A DNA stretch of 64,000 bases from Sequoia sempervirens (taxonomy: Eukaryota; Streptophyta; Pinopsida; Cupressales; Cupressaceae). The position numbers were made by a program, and so were the translations under genes. Location of the stretch: NCBI GenBank assembly GCA_007258455.2, contig VDFB02270651.1, forward strand, positions 492,708,571-492,772,570. Direction: 5' to 3'. This document shows positions 1 through 11,966 of the stretch, one piece after another (position 1 is the first letter of the stretch; each line of letters opens with the position of its first letter). Below the pieces are notes generated by a model. The model saw only the letters and a list, made by a program, of their open reading frames with translations. It did no database searches and had not been told where the DNA came from.

Positions 1-441
1 TAATTATTATAAAGGATATGAAATTGGTTGAATTAGGGGTAAATTGATCAAATGAAAGTGGTCAATTTTTGGTGTCTCCATTTTGCCACTCTTTGAGATG
101 GTGTTACGAAGTAGCATCATTTCAAAGAAGATTAAAACATAGAACTAGGAATAAGACGGTTAGATTAGGGAAGATTCCTGGGTCATTCAAAGGAGTGACT
201 AGGAGGAAAGATGATGGGAGTGAAGATGAGGATTAGGATTGAGGATGCCTCCTTGGGAGGACATGCAAGTTCAAGAGAACACAAGTGTGCTTTCGAAAGG
301 GATGGGATGATGCAAGATGATGGATAGAATAACAAAGTGGGAAGAACAAGAGATAATGGAAGAAGGATGTTGCAAGAGAGAAAGCACAAAAGAATCCAAA
401 GACAAACATGATGTTGCCCCGGTCAAGCTAAAAATACAAGA
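1..441. other. Non-coding, GAT-rich sequence
   Basis: No convincing gene is seen. The stretch is rich in GATG/GGATG words, like other parts of 1-5.7 kb and 14.0-15.0 kb. A block at 65-105 (TTTTTGGTGTCTCCATTTTG then CTCTTTGAGA) resembles one at 3357-3396 and could mark old LTR ends or primer-site regions. Confidence 0.4.
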
Positions 442-445
442 TTGA

Positions 446-770
446 TCGATGATGGATGGAGTCTTGTTGATGTGGGGATGATATATCCCAAAAAAACACA
501 AGGAATGGGAAGGATACATATCAATGATGATGATGGGGGTGTTCTTGATGTGGGAATGATATATCCTAAAAAAAAACAAGGATTGGGAAGGATACATCTC
601 AATGATGATGATGATGATGATGGGAGTCTTGTTGATGTGGGAATGATATATCCCGAAACAACAAAATTATTGGGAAGGATATATCTCTATGACAATGATG
701 ATGGAAGTGTTGTTGATGTGGGAATGATATACCTCGAAACAACACAACCTTTGGATTAGGAAGGATACAT
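446..770 (+). repeat. Minisatellite, about 4 copies of an ~80-bp coding-like unit
   Basis: Four imperfect units of roughly 75-85 bp repeat the words GTTGATGTGGGAATGATATA and GGGAAGGATACAT, separated by runs of GATGAT. An open frame at 442-759 runs through them and gives a repeated peptide of the form VDVGMIYPxxxQ-GRIHLNDDD. The frame is probably open because the unit length is near a multiple of three. There is no recognised domain and no evidence of a real protein. Confidence 0.75.
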
Positions 771-784
771 CTTGATGATGATGG

Positions 785-1581
785 GGTATGTGCAGGATCA
801 TCATGGAAAAAATAGGCCCTTAAGTGGTAAAATTTTTAGAAAAATCAAAGTTAGGCAACTTGAAGTAAAAATTTGAATAAGTTATCTATATTATTTAAAA
901 AATATGTAAGAATAGAATTTGTAGAAAATTTAATGTAGTTTCTAAACTACTAGGTTTACTTAAAAGAAAAAATATATATTTGGTGAAAATTTAAAATTTC
1001 AATGCAGTAGTACTTAAATTTCAGGGAAAAAATAAGAAGTAGGTGTCTGTCTGACCACCCTAACCACAATAAAATGATAATATCTTTTTATAATATTTTA
1101 GATATAAGTAGAGGACTCATGTCTCGATGTGATGCATTTTTTTTGTAATTTTTTTCCATGTAAATAATTAATTATTAATTTTTTATTACAACTTTTAAAA
1201 AATATAAAAACTTGTACGTCTGACCACATTAACTTGGTCAAGACTTCATGAATTTTTTTTTATAAAAAAATCCTATAGTATGTAAATCATAGAATGTGAT
1301 GCGTATTTTGGATTCAAAAAATGTGATACCATTTGAAAGCTATAGATGTTTTTCAATCAACCAATCAATCAAGACTTTAGTCATAATTCAAATAGAAAAT
1401 GAATAATAATTATTTATTAAATTCAAAGTAAAGCATAATTTATATTGGTGGAAAGCTGAGAATCTCCTTTAAAAACCCTTTTCGTTTCATCAATTTTGGG
1501 TTAAAAAAATTGATCAGCTACATACCCTAGACATACCCATGATATCACCACTTTTTGGCCCATGATGATCCTACACATACC
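785..1581. mobile_element. Non-autonomous TIR transposon (MITE-like), 797 bp
   Basis: The ends are 22-bp inverted repeats with one mismatch: 785-806 begins GGTATGTGCAGGATCATC, and 1560-1581 is its complement. The flanks share TGATGG (779-784 and 1582-1587), a possible target duplication, though the left flank is itself GATGAT-rich. The interior is AT-rich and has no open frame. Superfamily is not assigned. The end sequence resembles that of the element at 58855-59850 (GGGTAAGTGCAAG). Confidence 0.65.
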
Positions 1582-1587
1582 TGATGG

Positions 1588-2989
1588 TTGGATGTGGATT
1601 AAGGCTTGTAGCAAGGCTAGGAACAAGACCAAGGATGTGATTGAATGATTTGTGCAAGATTTCATGAATTAGGATTTGTGAAGATTAATGGGATTGATGA
1701 AGTGGATTAATAGGATAGAGGAAAAGATGATTAAAATAACAATTCTATATTATCCTAAGAAGATTGAATGGATGATGGCATGATTAGGATGGAATAAAAG
1801 ATGTATATGATTATTGCAAGAGAAAGATGAGAGGATAGATGAAAAGATGGAGGAGGATTTATGTACTCACAAAATCCAAGATTAAGTGGAGTGGTCAAAA
1901 TAGATAGGATAGGTAGATGGGGGAAGATGATAAAGGATGAATGGATTAGAAAGATGTAGGATAAATGGATGGGGGGATTTGGAGTGCCAAATTAGAACTA
2001 CCATGTAGTGAGCACCATATTTATTAAGTTTCTTTAATCTTATGTTGTCTTATTTAAAAACATTCACTTTAATCATCCTACCAATCATTATATATTTGTG
2101 AATGGTGATCCTAGACTTGCACAAACTTGAAGAACAAACACACAATTAGTCCCATATGCAAGTTAGAAACAACATTCCCCATGAAATTCATTTGAAACAT
2201 AAAAACAAGAAATAATATGAACACAATGAAAAAGTTATTAAATCCTATTTAAACGATCAAACTCTCAATCCCATGGGGGAATTGGTGTCATTTTGGTGTG
2301 GAAAATGGCCCTTTCCCAATTCCTTGCAAGCTTGAATGATGATTGGTAAAGATTTGATGCTCCTTAGTGAAATTCTTGCATAACCTAGCTATGAAACTTG
2401 ATGAAAACTATGAATATGATTCAAATGCATAAACTTGCGAATGATGTTGTGGATTGAAATGAGCATAGTGATCTTACATGGATTGTGGATAATCAAATAC
2501 AATAGAGGAGGACACTATTTATCGCAAATAAGGATGGATGATTGAAGAATAGGATGAATGTGGGATTAAAGATGGACCAATAGCATTGTGCCACTTTTTG
2601 AGATGCTAATGGAAGGAGGTGGAGCACATTTTGATCAATGTGCATGAATTTGAAATTTGAATTTGAAGAAGTGACATGTTGGAGGGAGAAAAAAATGGAG
2701 TTAATACCACTTGGCTCAAGGAAAAGGACATGTAAGAGGCCTTTAATGCCTTGTTGGAAGGAACAAGTCCTTTTGGAGGGATTTTTTGAATTTGATGAGT
2801 ATTCCCTTTTTGATGCCTTTTTGAATGAAAATAGGAGATTTATCAATTAACAAAATGGATTTTCATGTGTAATTTGCAAAATCTAGAGGATTTGACTGAT
2901 TAGTGTTAGCATTAATCACGATTTGATTAATTTTAATGGAAGTTAGCTAATTTGACATTGTGATTTAGATTTTAGGATTTAAATAAATC
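1588..2989. other. Non-coding sequence, no gene seen
   Basis: GATGG-rich and AT-rich sequence without a credible reading frame. Open frames at 2493-2850 exist on both strands, match no family I recognise and are probably chance. Confidence 0.4.
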
Positions 2990-3290
2990 AAAATGAGAGG
3001 AATAATGATTTTAGACTTAATTAAATAAAGTTTGATTTATTTAATTAAAGAGGATGATGTTATATTTAAATAAAATAAAGATTAATTTATTTAATTTAAA
3101 GGAGATGACTTTAGAGCTTAATTAAATAAAATGAATTATTTAATTAAAGGAGGTACTATAGGATTAATTAAACAAAATGATTTATTTAATTAACAAGAGA
3201 TGATTTAATCAAATAAAATTTATTTATTTAATTAAAAGAAGAAATATGATGAATTTAATCAAATAAAGATTATTTGATTAAATGGTTAGT
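2990..3290. repeat. Array of AT-rich hairpins based on TTAATTAAATAAA
   Basis: About six units of 45-60 bp each hold an inverted pair of the type TTAATTAAATAAA followed after a few bases by TTTATTTAATTAA. They are separated by short purine-rich spacers such as AAAGGAGATGA. Each unit could fold as a hairpin of 10-14 bp. The spacing suggests amplification of one palindromic unit. Confidence 0.75.
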
Positions 3291-5749
3291 AAAGGAGATG
3301 ATTTAGGCAGAATTTTTGTTAGTAAATCAGGATCAGGTGTATAGGATCAATCAGTACATTTTTTGTGTCTACATTTTGCCTCTCTTTGAAGCAATGTACT
3401 TGTTGCATTGGTTAAAAGAATAAACTTGCTAAGATCAAAATTCATTTTTTTTATTGTTTCAGATGTCCCAGTGGAAAGAAGTATACTGGTACATTTCCCC
3501 CTCAAGAGATCAAGCAAAAAAGTTTGATTTGAGGGTCAGTCACACGATAAAGAGGTTCAAGATTAGTTTAGCTCACAGAGGACTAGACAAATTTGATGAT
3601 GCATAGATAGTCATCGGCCATGGATAGCCTCATGTATATTTTGATATAACACACAGATTTGCATAGAAATGTTAGTAAAGATAGAAGAATAAGAAGAAAT
3701 GAGATGGTGAGAGAGAGGATCCAGCAAGTCCATGAGTCATTAAGACTTTATTAGATATGATGATGAGTGATGATGATGATTTTCTTATCACTAATTGGGA
3801 TTTTAAAAGGGCCACTTACCTTATGTTTGATAACACACGTAGGCATGATGCATCAAGGTATAAAGAACCAAGATGGTGTTGCACCTAGTGTGATGGACTT
3901 TGACTTGACAATCAGATAGGAGTACTCCTATTCACACCAGGCATACAAAACCTCATTCAAAATGTAGTTTAGATATTCCAAATATCTCAAACCAAAACAT
4001 AGAAAGGCAAGCCTTCCTATGTGGTCAACAAGACACCTAAAACACCCTTCCTACACCCAAACAATCATGCATGACCAAAGTTATATTACAAAATCATCGA
4101 ATAAGCACAACAAACAAAAAGATAAAGATAGTTGCCCCATTCCTTTCTTTCTAAATTGTTTTGATTAGACATCATCGAGAGGTCATTGGAATGAGCACAA
4201 TCAAAGAAAAGATCAAGTACACAGACAAGTCAATGTTCTTCATATCGCTAGCCAAGGGGATGTGTTTTGTTTAGGATAAGTATCCAAAGTGATTTGCCAA
4301 AGATAATGCCCATTATAGGAAGCATGTATCCTAGGACATGTTAGTGGGTGGAGGCAAGTTGATTGGTTGTTTGAAAGGTTGTTGATGTAAAGTCAATTGA
4401 CATGTTTGTGAATGATCAAGAGTAAGATTTTTCATTTAAAAGTTTGTTGTTTCGATTTTGATTTTGTATTTAAAGTTTTCTTTTGTTGATTGTTGTGGTT
4501 GTTTTTATTTGTGTTGCTAAAGGATGAAGGTGATGATTTGTTTATTATGGATGAGATTATTGTGGGTCAAAGTGAAAGGGGATGGATGGATTTTTTTAAA
4601 TATTTGGATGTTTATAGAGTTTTGAAATGTTTTGAGGTTGTTTTAGATATTTTCAAGATGTTGCAAATGTTTTGATTTTTTAATTTTCCAAATGTTTTTG
4701 GTGTTTTCTAATATTTATGAATGTTTTTGGATTTTGTTTTTTTGTGTCTCAGGGGCTGATCAAAGATTAGTCATGCCTACGTTTAAGCTTAGAGACGATG
4801 TGGTTTGGATACAATGTTTTTAATGTTTTCTACTTTTATGAATGTTTTTGGATTTTGATATGATTTTGGATGTTTTGGATTTTCTTGGTTTTATGAATGT
4901 TTTGGATTTTTTGGATTTTTTGACGATTTTTTGAATTTTTTGGAATTTTTGCATGATTTTGACGATTTGGATATGGATATGTGTGGCGATATCAATGATC
5001 TTTTTTGGGATTTTGTTGAAAACCAAGCTAAGGTTGATTGATAAGATAGATGGATTGATGATGATAACATTGTTGAGGATACACAACAATGCAAGGATAG
5101 TGTTAAGCAACATGAGGATTAGGATGGATATCTTGAGATGATGATGGATTGATTGGATTTGATTGATCAGGATTTTGAAGTTTGGTTTTGGAACAAAATT
5201 GTTTGAATGATTTGATGTGACATTTTGAAGTGCAAATTAGATGTAACTGATATTGATTATTTGGATTGATGTTCAATGAAAGATAAAGATTGATAAGGAA
5301 CATCATTCTTGTCAAAATATGCCATGGGCTAGTGATTTGGACTCTTTCTCACAAATTCTTTGACCAATGTGAATGCTTTGCCAATGTTTGGATCACCACA
5401 TAAGTTGCAGGATATAGATCAAGATTTATTCCCAAAGCAAGATGTAAATACCAACCCCAGTGTCTAGAAATGTATGAAATTCCATGGGTGGATGCTTGGA
5501 TAGATGTATGGATGGATGGCTATGGTAAGCATGCAAAGGAAGCCAAGGATTATATTGTGATAAGGTAAGGTATTTGAATAGAGGAACTCTCATTTGTATA
5601 ATGCTTCATGGCTCAGATAATGTTGGATAGGATAGGATCAATGAAATTTTTCCATGTCAATATGTTTACCTTAAGCAAGTGTAAAGTTTACACCAAACTT
5701 CATTAGGATCAAGATTATTTGGACTATGGATGTAGATGGATGAAAATGG
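3291..5749. other. Non-coding, T-rich in part; no gene seen
   Basis: Sequence between the AT-hairpin array and element A. The part at 4440-5000 is low-complexity, with repeated GTTTTTGGATTTT-type words. Short open frames here reflect base composition. The left target duplication of element A (AATGG, 5745-5749) ends this stretch, so it was once continuous with the sequence after 14032. Confidence 0.45.
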
Positions 5750-7007
5750 TGTATAAGAGTGAATTTTCACCCCATGTGCAAATCCTCTTTTTTCCTTTAC
5801 CCACCATAGAAAACCAAGTTTGGAGGCTTAATTCCACCTAATCCCACTACTTACATCCCACTTGGCACCTATTTTGAAAGTTGGTGGAGGCATTTCTATT
5901 GGGGACGCTTGCACAGTATGTAGACATCTGCATAACTTGCTTACATCCCTGGCAGATTCCTCCGACTGAACCTGCAGAGGCATTACTCTTCTCATTGGAG
6001 GTGAAGTTGTAATGCCCCCTTTGGCTGATTGACCTGAATATGACCATTTTTCTCCACTCTTTCTTCAAATTTATCCCTTCAACATTCAATCCAACTCTTG
6101 ACCACATCAAGCATCCATTCTTGCACTATCACATCCAATTTCCAACTCTTTGAATCACTCACTTTCACTCACTCCAAGCATTCAATCTTTCCATTTCAAC
6201 CAAAGAAACACTCCATCACTTCAGTAGAGAAAGTTTGGGACCACACCATTGCAACAGAGGCTCAAGTACTCTCATTTTCTCCCCCAAGCAGCCTTGAGTG
6301 CTCTTGGTGGAGGTGGTCGTAAGCTTCCCTCCTCTCCTCTATCATTTGGTTGACTAGCATAACACTATTTTGTAGTGATTCTTTGCTCTTTACTACTGTA
6401 TTTCCTTTATCTCATTTCCTTGGTTGTCCATAGAGGTGGAAACACCTAAACGGGGGTTTGACTAAGGCAAGCCCCTATACAGCCACCCAACATTTTCCCT
6501 TTCTTGTTATGCATAGGAGTACGTGCTCTTCGAGGGGTTAGCTAGCGAATGAATTCATCGATGAGATCCTCCTTATTCTCTTTACTCTTGCATATTTTCT
6601 TTATAATATTAGATAGTATTTTATTTATTTAACCACATCATTCTAGCCCTTTAGTTAGTTCGCTGAGCTATTAGCTAGTTTTGTTGGTTTGACCTCATCC
6701 TCACTATTGTTGGCCATATAGATGACAATGCACTTTTGAGACACCAACGTGTTGTGCTAATGTCTAGAGACCACACTTCTGTCCTCAAACAAAGAGCTTT
6801 TTGAGACATAGTGTTAAACCTAGAAACTAGCTCGCCTAGCCTCTTACTGTGTTTCAGGTCTATAGAGTAACTGAGAGGCCTCATGGTTCTCGATATTTTC
6901 ACCTCACATTCCCTTGCCATACACTTAGCTAAGGTAAGTTAGGGAAGCCTCTCACATCTTGGCCCTCTATGACCTAGGGTCTTGCACATGGTGGTCCCCC
7001 TCTTACA
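5750..7007 (+). repeat. 5' LTR of element A
   Basis: Begins TGTATAAGAG and ends TCTTACA. It aligns along its length with 12773-14027. The shared text includes TGCAAATCCTCTTTTTTCC near the start and GGTGGTCCCCCTCT near the end. Confidence 0.88.
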
Positions 7008-7011
7008 TTTT

Positions 7012-7027
7012 TGGTGAACCTGACGTG
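7012..7027 (+). other. Probable primer-binding site of element A
   Basis: TGGTGAACCTGACGTG lies four bases after the 5' LTR. TGG at the start would pair with a tRNA 3' CCA end. I cannot name the tRNA. It is not the common initiator-Met site TGGTATCAGAGC. Confidence 0.5.
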
Positions 7028-7289
7028 AACCAACGTTTGTTCATCCGTTAGTGTTGAAAGCTTCCCTCGGGTACTCCATGATTGTTGTGTTCTTGAGTGT
7101 TGTGAAGGTTTATGAGCTTAAAAACCCAATCTATAACTTTTGAGTATATTTTTAGGAGAAGCATATGACACCTTTTGATGGAAAGGATGAAGGTCTTGAT
7201 TGGTCTTTCTACGGGCCTTTTCTCTAGTCCCGCTGTTAGTTTGGCTATGCAGGAATAGTTGTCCAGAAACAAGATGGTATTCACTAATG

Positions 7290-9010
7290 AAACCGATCAT
7301 GTTCCCACCCCCTGCATCTCCTACAACATCATCAGTGAACAAGCATGAAGCCATTCAAATCCCTACGGAATATACCTCCACCCTCACTAGAGGGTTGGGT
7401 GACTTAGAAAATCACTTGGAAAGAAACCCGAAGATGGCTAGACCTGCTCAGGTGGTTAGCGAGTTAAGACACATGATGGGTAAAGATCAAATGGGCATAG
7501 AACTTCTAACTAACCTCCTCGGTCTCGCTGAAGCATGTTCTCCTTCGAACAATCCTAGATTTACACAAGTTGTCACTTTCAAGGAGTGTGAAGGAAAGTT
7601 AGGGGTATTGATGCCTCCCACTTTCGTTTACATGGCTGATGTGGTCCCTTCTATCAGTATCCCTTCTACCTCTGAACAACCTAGAACTATCAAAGTAAAT
7701 AAGGTCCCCTTGGGCTTTAGTTTCACCCCTCTTGTCACCTTTAGTGGTGGAGGTTTTGGCAGGCTGAGTGGTGAAAGCTTTGGTAGTGGTGGTGTATTTG
7801 GCAGTGGAGGTGGTGCTCGCGAGGTAGCCCTAGTGGAGGTCATGGTGATGGTTCTAGTGGAGGCCCTACTGGTGGTGGTGGCTCTGGTGGAAGTCATACT
7901 GGTAGCAGTTTGGGAGGTGGCCTTGGCAGTGGTTCGATGGGAGGTTCCTCTGGCCCTCTATCTTCTAATGACCCTATTCAGAATACTCTCCTTCAAAATA
8001 TGGGTAAGATGCAAATCCAGTTAGTGAGCCTTTCCCAAGCCTCTGCTCAACCTATCTTCTAGCCCTTCTTACAACATAGCCCATTGTTAGTGGCCATCTT
8101 AAATACTTCGTTCCCCCAAGGAATGGAGATCCCTAAATTTGAGAAGTATGGTGGTAAGGGAGATCCATAGACACACATGTTTTCCTTTAATGCCCTGTGC
8201 ATCAACTTCTTCCATCATGATGTATTGATGGCTAAATTGTCTCCTCGATCCCTCAAGGACACAAGACTCGAGTGGTACTGTTCCTTATCAAACAACTCTA
8301 TTTTCTCATTCGATCAACTTGTTAATCAATTCCTTAGACAGTTCTAGGAGAACATCAGGCCGAAGATGACCTTTTCGAATCTCGTCCGATGTAAACGAGG
8401 AGATATGAAAAGATCATTGATTTCATAGCATGCTACCAAGCACTCCTCTAGAAAATCTTGTATCAATTGCCTGATTCTTGACATGCAGAAGGTGTTCATC
8501 GGGAACTTACAAAGGCCTTGGAAAGAGAAGTTCACCCTAATGAAATATCCTTCTTTCGTACACTTGTTTACAGCCTTATGAGAATACTAGCAGACGGTTG
8601 TTCAGTTCGGGGGATTGTCCTTGCGCTCCTATTCTGAAGGGAAATCTATCATATCAATTTATGGAAAAGGAAAAGCCATTGCGAATGTAGTAGCTGCTGC
8701 TGATGACAATGGCCTCAAACACAACTGGAAATTCACAAATTTATCAAAATCTTACAGTTCCACCTTATAGAAGTCGTTGAAGGATAAGATCATAACTTTT
8801 CTGACCCCTAAGCCTATTAAAGAACCCTACCCTAATTGGTATGATGGGATCACTTATTGTCAGTACCATCGTGTTAATGGACATGACATCGAACAATGTA
8901 TGCGATTGCATTATGAGATACAAGACTGCATTAAGGACGGTACCATTCATCTCGATAGGAATAAACATAATGCTAACAAATCACTGGTGAAGGCTAATAG
9001 TGAATTGTAG
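7290..9010 (+). pseudogene. Gag-like polyprotein of element A (decayed)
   Basis: An N-terminal part (frame open 7200-8024) is followed by a Gly/Ser-rich linker near 7740-7940, where the frame shifts. After it comes a capsid-like stretch that reads in one frame with a few stops: GMEIPKFEKYGGKGDP at about 8120, then LEWYCSLSNNSIFSFDQLVN near 8270. This F-E-K-Y-x-G-K-G-D-P motif and the following W-Y are typical of Ty3/gypsy Gag. The C-terminal part (8777-9010) holds a zinc-knuckle-like motif, YCQYHRVNGHDIEQC, in which Cys, Cys/His, His and Cys are spaced as in the short Gag knuckles of Tat-type elements. Element B has the equivalents RFEKYRGKGDP and YCHFHHQNDHDTKQY. Several stops and a frameshift mean it is not expressed intact. 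Confidence 0.75.
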
Positions 9011-9046
9011 ATATACACGGACCCGTTTCTATCACATTCTACTAAT

Positions 9047-9589
9047 ATGATTATTGATCCCACTAATTTTGTTACCCAACCCAAGGCCTATGTATATATG
9101 GTCACAGTAACTTCCACTACACTCACACTTGGTTCGCCAGACATTATATTCACATCACAAGATTTCCCCTTAAACAACAAACCTTCTCTCTACATTCCCA
9201 CTCATGTCAATGGTAATATTGTGATAGGAGTCATAATAGACCCCACGAGTTGTGTGAATGTTATTGCTGAAGAAACATTAGTACTAAATTCATTACAAAA
9301 GGAAAATTATGAAGAAAAAAAATCTACCATTTGTACACATGATTGTATGTTCCTTAAACCTTACGGATCGATAACCTTGTCTATTCTGGTTGGACCCAGA
9401 ATTGTCGACATGGTTTTTGATGTCATCCCAGAGTTGGATTTGTTCAGGGTGAAGCTAGCAATTCCTTGGCTAGCTTTCATGAATGGGATCCCCTTCGTTA
9501 TTCACAAATGTTTAAAGTTTTCTCATGAAGGTTTTGTGCACATAGTGCATGACACTGGATACCAGCCCTTGGTATCCCGTGGTGGATAA
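9047..9589 (+). pseudogene. Aspartic-protease-like domain of element A with D-P-T-S in place of D-T/S-G
   Basis: An open 180-codon frame continues the Gag frame after one stop. It has the fold signature of a retroelement protease: a beta-hairpin lead (THVNGNIVIGVIID), then PTSCVNVIAEE, a downstream hydrophobic VGPRIVDMVFDVIPE, and the end motif IPWLAFMNGIPFVIHKCLKF. The catalytic triplet is D-P-T, not D-T-G or D-S-G, so cleavage activity is doubtful. Element B has the same replacement (ILIDPACDENVIIEE) and the same end motif (HPWLCSMKEIPLVVHKCFKF). That suggests an inherited change kept in the lineage and not a private mutation. Assignment to the protease family is inferred from this pattern. 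Confidence 0.6.
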
Positions 9590-11374
9590 TCATTGGATCA
9601 CTTTTGGCCCTCCCTAGTTGGTTCGCTTCCTCCAAGAATGGACCTACTTTACAAGAACTATATGAAGTATAAAATTGGGGGAAAAGGGGAGCCAAAGCTA
9701 ACCCTACCCATGACAGAATGATTGGTTGCCTCCTCTTCCCGAGAAGAGAAGAAGAAGCCTACATCAACTACTCTCCCTTCCCTTAAAGGGAAGGAGAAGT
9801 TTGTGTTAGCCCGGGCATCTCCTTCTGATAAAGAGAAAGAGAAGGCTGCACTGACTACTCCCTCTTCCTCAAAGAAAGAGGAAAAGCCCGTGTCGGCTCC
9901 CTCTCCTTCTCACAAAGGCAAAGAAAAGGTGACTTTTCCCCAGACCACCTTATCCTCTCCCATTTCCTGGGAGGAGTACTAGATGAGTAGGCTCGGCGGC
10001 TACCCACTTAGTCCAATGATCTTTCCTTGGCCTGGGCCCAAGGTCAAGATCGTGGATCTTCCAAATGAATACCCCAGATCGTGGTATTATTTGTATGGTA
10101 GAAAGAAAGGTTCTCATAGAGAGTTTGATCCATGTTATCCTACTGCTCCTAAGGTGGTGAGTGGAAAGAGGCCTGCTACCGAGGCTCTCAAGTTGACTCC
10201 TCCTGTCACTCCTCAACCTATTCCTCCCACTCCCATGTAGGAATCTATCCCTCTACCAGAAACAGTCGTGGTGGACATTCCCATGGTTGAGGAGGAACCC
10301 TTTGTCCCTTCACAAATTTTTTCCTCTAACTCCATGCGTCGTAGAAATTTCCTTGCACGTGAACACAAGCGTCAGTGAAAGGCCCTCTTGCCTAAGTAGG
10401 TCACCTTGCAAAGAAAGGAGGAATAAGTGACCGCCCTTATTTCAAGGCCTCTTGCAATGTCTTCTTCCTCCCTTCCTTTCGCTTCCCTCCACTCTAGTCC
10501 TATACTGCTCCTGGCTTCCGTTGCGAGTACGAATGTTCCTAACCCTAAACGAGTATAGGTGTTGATTGCTCCATCAGTGGAGTCACCTTTGCTGATATCT
10601 ATTCTGGATATCCAACCTTTCTCGAAGCTCATGGACATGGTTAATACCTCATTTGTGTCTGCTATGGTTCTTTTCTCTTCCTCCTTCACTCCTCTAGCCT
10701 CATCTGTGGGGAGTTCATCTCCTCTGACGAAACAAGAAATAGAGGGTAGTCCTTCTAGAAATGAAAAACGTAAGAAAATTTTGCCTCACTCATAAGGTGG
10801 CCCCGTGTTGACTTGCTCTGTCTTAGTGACAGAGCCGATCCCAACTTCCCCTGAGTTCGTCACCACTCCTGAGTCATTCAGCAAGTGTAGCGGTGAACCT
10901 TGGGCTCAACCTATCCCATCTATCGAGGCTAGACATGGCACCCCTGTGGGGTGCATGTTTAATTCCATGGATGAGGTTCCAGCCTTGTCGGTGATCTTTG
11001 CTAAGTCGCTAAACTTGACTCCACAAGATCTCGATGGAGAGGACCTTGAGGGGCCCTCTTCCTTGGCCCTTGTTTTGGGAGGACTGGATACTCCTCCTCT
11101 TAACATCCCACCATTGCAGGCTCATCCTCCTTCCTCTTATGAGGACTTAGATTGGGAAGCAGATGACCTCTTGGTTGATCAATGTAAGGAGGAGACCCTT
11201 TTCTTGATCTTGTCTATTTGTGTGTGTGTTCTTTGTGATGTGTTCCCTCGTGCTCGTGCTATACGTGTGCCTAGATGTCCCTCGTCACCCTTGTTGGTGC
11301 TTGGATATAGGCATGATTTTTGTGTCGTAAACCTTCTTCTATTTGTATCATCATTCTTCCATGTTTGTGCTTGA
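9590..11374 (+). pseudogene. C-terminal tail region of element A polyprotein
   Basis: The same frame continues with about six stops. The first part (9722-9982) is Lys/Glu/Ser/Pro-rich with three or four degenerate repeats of the form PS-KGKEK-V. The part at 9983-10240 carries the motif SWYYLYGRKKGSHREFDP. The last part (10805-11374, open 189 codons) ends YEDLDWEADDLL at about 11138-11175, followed by a hydrophobic tail. Element B ends in the equivalent IEHEWEADNLL and a hydrophobic stretch. No enzyme domain is recognisable. The function is unknown. Confidence 0.55.
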
Positions 11375-11389
11375 TTTTCGACAAATTGG

Positions 11390-11452
11390 GGATGATGCAA
11401 AGCATTGGGAGCATTTAGGCTTCCCTTCCATGTTGACCCAATTTTTTTATTT
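11390..11452 (+). other. Conserved non-coding block shared with element B
   Basis: GGGGATGATGCAAAGCATT and, downstream, TTCCATGTTGACCCAA occur once here, just after the coding tail. In element B the same block is present on its coding (minus) strand as six tandem copies at 20993-21550. The position relative to the coding end is the same in both. Confidence 0.7.
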
Positions 11453-11966
11453 TTACTTTTTTTTTCATGCATTCTTCTTGATCTAGTTGGGGACTAATGA
11501 TCTTTCACCTTGCATTGTTGTTACCTATTACTATGAGCTCGGATAGATCTGACCCCACTAAACTAGATTCCCAATGTGCCCTTTTTTTATATTTTTCTCT
11601 TTATTTTTCCCTCTTCTTTTCTTAAGTTTTCCCTTTCATGTGTGACAATTCCCTCTCTTTAATATTTGACTTTCAAAAAATGCATTCGTTGCTAATGAAT
11701 CTTTTCTCAAAAATCTCCACAAACTTTTCTTTGGAATTGCATTCTCAACTTGGAACCCTAATGAAACGTGTTTCCTTCATTAGGGGTTTGTAAAGAAAGG
11801 ACTTGAAGACCTTCCCCACACATGGGGGAATATCCTTCCTTTCAAATTCCTTGATGAACTAAACATCTTTCGAAAGGATTCCTTGATGATGGATTGTTCC
11901 GAGAAGAGAAGAATATCTGCTTTTGAACTATGTGTCCCTTGTGTGGACCTCTTTTTCTTCATGGTA

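Noticed and set aside
4820..5113. Lys/Ile/Ser-rich frames on the minus strand as genes
   Set aside because: They lie opposite a low-complexity TTTTTGGATTTT stretch, which gives such peptides by chance.
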